Assembly (NCBI GenBank): GCA_937952285.1
Contig: CALFZE010000001.1
Coordinates: 1 to 9,825, forward strand
DNA length: 9,825 bases
Reading direction: 5' to 3'
DNA from: UBA2428 sp002343545
Lineage (GTDB): Bacteria > Bdellovibrionota > UBA2428
This document shows, piece by piece, positions 7,169 to 9,825 of this stretch. The notes beneath the pieces were generated by a model. It saw nothing but the letters and a program-made list of their open reading frames with translations. It was not told where the DNA came from and made no database searches. Within the stretch, counting starts at the first letter, position 1. Each line of letters opens with the position of its first letter. A program made the position numbers and the translations under genes.

Positions 7169-7186
7169 CTGAGCTAAAAAGCTCAG
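7169..7186 (-). promoter_or_regulatory. Stem-loop spanning the rpmF stop, just before fabH
   Basis: CTGAGC and GCTCAG pair around the six-base loop TTTTTA (minus strand). The stem covers the rpmF stop codon and ends seven bases before the fabH ATG, where a Shine-Dalgarno would normally be. It has no downstream T tract, so it is not an intrinsic terminator. A role in coupling or damping fabH translation is inference. Confidence 0.4.
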
Positions 7187-7386
7187 GCTTCCTGTGCCTC
7201 GGCCTTCTTCTCTTCTTTGGTCTTGAAGATCTTCTTTCCTTTGTACCAGCCCGAAGAGCTCACGCGGTGCGGAGGAACGGCTTCGCCCGTCTCGGGGCAG
7301 GTCGTCCAACCCGCAGGCACCAAGAAAAACTGGGAACGGCCGTGGCCGCGACGCATCCGCGAGCGTTTGGATTTTTGCATCGGCAT
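7183..7386 (-). CDS. rpmF: 50S ribosomal protein L32 (cysteine-poor form)
   Basis: Small basic protein of the large ribosomal subunit, 67 residues. The N-terminal region is the usual basic tail (MPMQKSKRSRMRRGHGRSQ), followed by a TTCPETGEAVPPHRV...GWYKGKKIF core at about 28-54 that matches L32. A zinc-ribbon L32 has two CxxC pairs; here only Cys30 remains, the others being Thr/Ser or lost, so this is the zinc-independent form, as in Escherichia coli. The C-terminus has an added charged tail, KTKEEKKAEAQEA. ATG at 7386-7384 has GAGGAG 11 bases upstream; a second Met two codons later is possible. Location after the YceD-family gene and before fabH is the classic setting. Confidence 0.93.
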   Translation of the reverse strand: MPMQKSKRSRMRRGHGRSQFFLVPAGWTTCPETGEAVPPHRVSSSGWYKGKKIFKTKEEKKAEAQEA

Positions 7387-7431
7387 AAACTTAAGAACTC
7401 CTCGTAACTTTTTACTCTAGAACTTTCGTCC

Positions 7432-7472
7432 CTGAACTCGTTTCTCGGTCTCTCCGAGATCCGCGGGTTCAG
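7432..7472 (-). promoter_or_regulatory. Two-tier RNA hairpin in the rpmF leader
   Basis: Outer arms CTGAACCCG and CGAGTTCAG pair over nine positions (one G:T), and inside them TCTCGG pairs with CCGAGA around a five-base loop. The structure begins at the stop codon of the YceD-family gene and ends 45 bases before the rpmF ATG. No T tract follows, so it is not a terminator. It could be an RNA-processing site or a leader for L32 control; function is inferred. Confidence 0.45.
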
Positions 7473-8056
7473 AGTTTCTTCTTTAATTCCGCAAGTTTTA
7501 GAAAGGGCGAACTTGCCTTGGCGGCTTCGCTTTGTCCAGTGTCATCGTTGTCTTCGAATTGCGGGTTCTTGTGACAGAGCGTACAAGCCCCGTCCGGCTT
7601 GCGGGCTGGGCACTCCGCGAAGGGCTCCAAGACAATCAGCTGCTCCGACAAAAGATCAATAAGTTCAATATGATCGCTTGAGAAAATAACGTAGTCCGGA
7701 TCTTCCGTCGGCCCCTCTTCGTCGTCGCGCGCGCGGGGGTCGCGATGCAAGAAAATCCGAAATTCCGAAGCCCGGGGGGTCTCAAAAAGGTCGGCGCACC
7801 GCGAGCACGGCGCGGCGACTTTGCCCGAGAGCGTGCCCTGAAGGGTGTAATCCGTGCCGCTCATCTTGCTGAGTTCGACGCTCACGCTCAGGTGCGCGCG
7901 CTCCGCCCAGGCCTCCGGCGACAAACCCGTCAGATCCTCGGAGGGCGCGGATCGGGCGAGGAGCCTCTGCACCCAGCCATCGGACTCGTCCGCGCTCAGG
8001 CGCCAGGGCTCGTCCCGAACCTCGTTGATATGAACTCGTCCGTCGAAGGCAGCCAT
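7469..8056 (-). CDS. YceD/DUF177-family protein (23S rRNA accumulation factor)
   Basis: YceD/DUF177 proteins are encoded next to rpmF across bacteria and are linked to 23S rRNA accumulation. Numbered from the ATG at 8056 (195 residues), it has the family CxxC in APCSRC (Cys84, Cys87), an acidic middle, the DLLSEQLIVLEPF stretch at 134-146, a second cluster Cys149/Cys158/Cys161 (CTLC), and the closing SPFLKLAELKKK at 183-194. Two Cys pairs suggest metal binding (inference). An ATG four codons upstream (8068) would add MEAP; I prefer 8056 because GGAAG lies five bases before it, while 8068 has no ribosome-binding site. The start is nearly back to back with arfB on the other strand, so its promoter must lie within arfB coding sequence or in the small gap. 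Confidence 0.88.
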   Translation of the reverse strand: MAAFDGRVHINEVRDEPWRLSADESDGWVQRLLARSAPSEDLTGLSPEAWAERAHLSVSVELSKMSGTDYTLQGTLSGKVAAPCSRCADLFETPRASEFRIFLHRDPRARDDEEGPTEDPDYVIFSSDHIELIDLLSEQLIVLEPFAECPARKPDGACTLCHKNPQFEDNDDTGQSEAAKASSPFLKLAELKKKL

Positions 8057-8085
8057 GGGCGCTTCCATAGCGTAGGATGGAACGT

Positions 8086-8499
8086 ATGTCGCTCGCGAAG
8101 TTCAGCATCCCCGAGCATCGTCTCGAAGTGCGCACCTCGCGCGCGGGCGGTCCCGGGGGCCAGCACGTCAACAAGACCGAAACGAAGGTCGAAATCCGTT
8201 TCCGCCTCGATGACGCCGACTGGATCGCCTACGAAACGCGGGAACGCCTCCGCGTCCAACAGCCCCACCGCATCACGAAAGACGGGGACTTCGTTTTGAG
8301 CTCGCAGGAGTCCCGCAGCCAGGAGCAGAACTACCAGCTCTGCCTGGAGAAGCTCCAGGGCTTCCTCGTCGCGGCCTCGCGCGCGCCCAAGAAACGCCAC
8401 AAGACCAAGCCCACGCGGGGTTCCCAAGAACGAAGGCTCAAGTCCAAGAAGCAGGCTTCCGCCCGCAAATCCGACCGGGGCAAGAAAAACTGGGACTAG
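8086..8499 (+). CDS. arfB: Peptidyl-tRNA hydrolase ArfB (ribosome rescue, GGQ protein)
   Basis: Frees ribosomes stalled on mRNAs lacking a stop codon by hydrolysing peptidyl-tRNA. 137 residues from the ATG at 8086, close to the E. coli ArfB (YaeJ) length. The catalytic loop RAGGPGGQHVNKTETKVE has GGQ at 24-26. The C-terminal tail from about residue 101 is rich in Lys/Arg (PKKRHKTKPTRG, then KSKKQASARKSDRGKKNW), as needed to probe the empty mRNA channel. It lacks the stop-codon recognition domains of RF1/RF2, so it is not a broken release factor. The start at 8086 is favoured over 8077 because AGGA lies eight bases upstream. It is the only plus-strand gene in the window; a small overlap or near overlap with the YceD gene start makes the pair divergent. 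Confidence 0.92.
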   Translation: MSLAKFSIPEHRLEVRTSRAGGPGGQHVNKTETKVEIRFRLDDADWIAYETRERLRVQQPHRITKDGDFVLSSQESRSQEQNYQLCLEKLQGFLVAASRAPKKRHKTKPTRGSQERRLKSKKQASARKSDRGKKNWD

Positions 8500-8641
8500 G
8501 TTACGTTGGCCGGATCGTGCTTCGGGGAACGACGACGATCGAGACTGAAGAGCCGTCTGGCAGCGACGATGAGATTCTGGAGTCAAAAGTCCGAAGTCTG
8601 ACGAAGCATCTTGGCTCTAAATTCTAGGGATTAAATCATGG
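8500..8641. other. Intergenic stretch, no supported feature
   Basis: The 142 bases between the converging ends of arfB and the DUF6817-like gene hold no stem followed by a T run, no tRNA and no convincing short gene. Base composition falls noticeably from about 8580 onward, marking the left edge of the AT-richer segment. Confidence 0.4.
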
Positions 8642-9178
8642 TCAACTTTTGATTCCGTAGTTCGAGATAAAATCCTGATAGGCGCTGTTGCTTAAATAAG
8701 GTTTTGAGCGAAGAAATTCTTCTCGTCTCAGCATAAGGTATTCAATAGCAACACGAGGTCGTTGCTCCAACCAGTTGGCCAAGGTCACGGTAATCAAGTC
8801 AGAGAAATCTTGTTTTGAAATCGGGAGATCCGAGTCTGAAAACCGATCTTCGATCGCGATAGATCCGTCGCTCTCCAAGTTTTTCCACAAGGACTCTTTC
8901 TTGTGAGCCCCAAAGAGGTAGGCCAGTCTCTCGGCTTGTTCTCCGATAAGCCCTCGAACATATTCTCGGTTATCCAATGTCGCAGGGGCTCTTGCGAATG
9001 ATTCTGTTCCGTAGATACTGTGGCAAAGACCAGCCAAGCAGACATAGTCGGCGCTATGCCATTTCTTAAGAAGATCGTGTGTGCCTTTTAGATGGGAAAG
9101 AAGAGTGGCCTGACTGTGGTTTGTTGTACTGATTCCAAATCTGTCGAGCTGAGAAAGAATAACGTCCAAGTTCTTCAT
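8642..9178 (-). CDS. DUF6817-like (HD-like fold) protein, function unknown
   Basis: 178 residues, no signal peptide or membrane segment seen. The stretch HLKGTHDLLKKW (29-40) followed by YVCLAGLCHSIYGTE (45-59) resembles the DUF6817 domain, whose His-rich helical pattern recalls HD-domain metal sites; candidates are His29, His34, His53 and Glu59. A conserved-looking TLANWLEQ lies at 132-139. The family call rests on memory of the pattern, not a search, and the function is not known. The gene differs from its neighbours: about 42-43% GC in two hand-counted 60-base lines, against about 65% in fabD, with many Ile/Leu/Ser codons ending in A or T. That suggests horizontal gain. The ATG at 9178-9176 lacks a Shine-Dalgarno, and no downstream partner gene is present. 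Confidence 0.6.
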   Translation of the reverse strand: MKNLDVILSQLDRFGISTTNHSQATLLSHLKGTHDLLKKWHSADYVCLAGLCHSIYGTESFARAPATLDNREYVRGLIGEQAERLAYLFGAHKKESLWKNLESDGSIAIEDRFSDSDLPISKQDFSDLITVTLANWLEQRPRVAIEYLMLRREEFLRSKPYLSNSAYQDFISNYGIKS

Positions 9179-9339
9179 CTAAGAGGAAATTTTTAGCATA
9201 TCGCTAGAGGCACCGCGACCTCGTAAACAAAACCAATCTTTCTCGCGCACGGCGCGGCCACAAACTCTTTGCTTAAACTCTCGCCAAGAAACTTGCGCCC
9301 TCACTCACCTCGGTGGCGGAAGTTGAATTAGCTTGGGCG
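9179..9339. other. Intergenic stretch, no supported feature
   Basis: 161 bases between the start of the DUF6817-like gene and the end of the hydrolase gene. The part nearest the DUF6817-like start is AT-rich, as expected of a promoter, but I find no -35/-10 pair with good spacing. No tRNA, strong terminator or repeat is visible. Confidence 0.35.
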
Positions 9340-9825
9340 CTAGCGGAGTTTTTCGGCCCACGCGGCGATGTGCGGAATCGCGTCGAAGATGACGCGGCCG
9401 TGGTGGGCGCTTTGGGTGGTCACGAACTCGAGCGGAGTTTCGGCCCCCACGAGTGCGCGTAAACGTTCGGCATGCGAGTAAGGCACGACAAGATCCCCGG
9501 GCGTGGCCGCGATGAAGAGCGGACGCGCACCGAGCTTCGCGATGCGATCTTTCGTGGGAAACTCGGACCACAGGAACGAAGCCAGCGGTCGCAGGATCGG
9601 GTTATCGAGCACGACGTCCGGGATGCTCGAATACGGCGACACGAGCGCGAGCGGCAGACCGGGGGCGGCGAGCGCCGCGTGCGAGGCAATGCCCGACCCG
9701 AGCGAGTAGCCGACGAGTACCATTTGCGCGCCTTCGCCTTCGCGGCGGCGCGCTTCCGCGACGAAGTTGTCCGCGTCGCGGTAGATCGCCGCTTCTTTGG
9801 GCCAGCAATCGGCCCGACCGAAACC
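9340..9825 (-). CDS. Alpha/beta hydrolase, C-terminal part (runs off the window)
   Basis: 161 residues are visible, entering from the right edge; the true start lies outside. The open frame continues without stop to base 9825, so a Met at 9723 is internal, not the start. Counted from the edge: GFGRADCWPKEAAIY at 1-15 matches the loop before the nucleophile elbow in BEM46-like hydrolases, GYSLGSG (39-45) carries the nucleophile Ser41, TPGDLVVP (108-115) the acid Asp111, and SAHHG (139-143) the His (141 or 142). All three triad positions are thus present. Substrate is unknown; cell location cannot be judged because the N-terminus is missing. High GC, like the housekeeping genes, so the AT-rich gene beside it looks like an insertion between older genes. 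Confidence 0.85.
   Translation of the reverse strand, partial: GFGRADCWPKEAAIYRDADNFVAEARRREGEGAQMVLVGYSLGSGIASHAALAAPGLPLALVSPYSSIPDVVLDNPILRPLASFLWSEFPTKDRIAKLGARPLFIAATPGDLVVPYSHAERLRALVGAETPLEFVTTQSAHHGRVIFDAIPHIAAWAEKLR

Noticed and set aside
7169..7186. An intrinsic terminator between rpmF and fabH
   Set aside because: The stem has T residues in its loop, not after it, and no T run follows on the transcript.
8077..8499. A truncated peptide chain release factor (RF1/RF2)
   Set aside because: The protein is complete at ArfB length, with the GGQ domain at its N-terminus and a Lys/Arg tail. That is ArfB architecture and not a fragment.
7996..8586. A 196-residue minus-strand frame across arfB
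   Set aside because: arfB on the plus strand has a clear GGQ motif and basic tail, and this frame is its shadow and overlaps the start of the YceD gene too.
8642..9178. A phage-defence or toxin gene in the AT-rich segment
   Set aside because: There is a single gene with no partner, no nuclease or toxin motif and no mobile-element genes beside it, so a defence role would be speculation.
9340..9723. A complete 127-residue hydrolase starting at the Met at 9723
   Set aside because: The frame stays open to the window edge and the upstream residues match the hydrolase fold, so the gene is a truncated longer one.

Overview
The window is almost entirely a dense, high-GC block of conserved bacterial housekeeping genes read from the minus strand. 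In transcription order (right to left) it reads: YceD/DUF177 protein, rpmF (ribosomal protein L32), fabH, fabD, fabG, acpP, fabF, rpiB, glyA, nrdR and the start of ribD. YceD-rpmF-fab is a widespread bacterial cluster. The continuation fabF-rpiB-glyA-nrdR-ribD is, from memory, typical of the former Deltaproteobacteria (Myxococcota/Bdellovibrionota-like lineages), so I infer a Gram-negative of that kind. The exact taxon cannot be read from the sequence.

Region by region: 1-953 holds the 3'-truncated ribD and nrdR. 950-2773 holds glyA and rpiB. 2789-7161 is the type II fatty-acid synthesis core (fabF, acpP, fabG, fabD, fabH). 7183-8056 holds rpmF and the YceD-family gene. At about 8056-8086 the direction flips and arfB (ribosome rescue hydrolase) is read from the plus strand, nearly head to head with the YceD gene. 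8500-9339 is clearly more AT-rich and carries one minus-strand gene resembling the DUF6817 / HD-like family, the only accessory-looking gene here. 9340-9825 is the C-terminal part of an alpha/beta hydrolase that runs off the right edge.

The fab genes together provide malonyl-ACP formation (FabD), initiation (FabH), elongation (FabF), the first reduction (FabG) and the acyl carrier (AcpP). Very short gaps and overlaps (fabH/fabD, fabD/fabG, glyA/nrdR, nrdR/ribD) suggest one long, translationally coupled transcription unit joining ribosome assembly, lipid synthesis, pentose and one-carbon metabolism, ribonucleotide reductase control and riboflavin synthesis. plsX, usual between rpmF and fabH, is absent.

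I saw no CRISPR array, tRNA, rRNA, insertion sequence or obvious new multi-gene system. The points most worth a second look are the AT-rich DUF6817-like insert, the plsX-less rpmF-fabH junction, the structured RNA leader before rpmF, and a probable frame break in ribD at the left edge.
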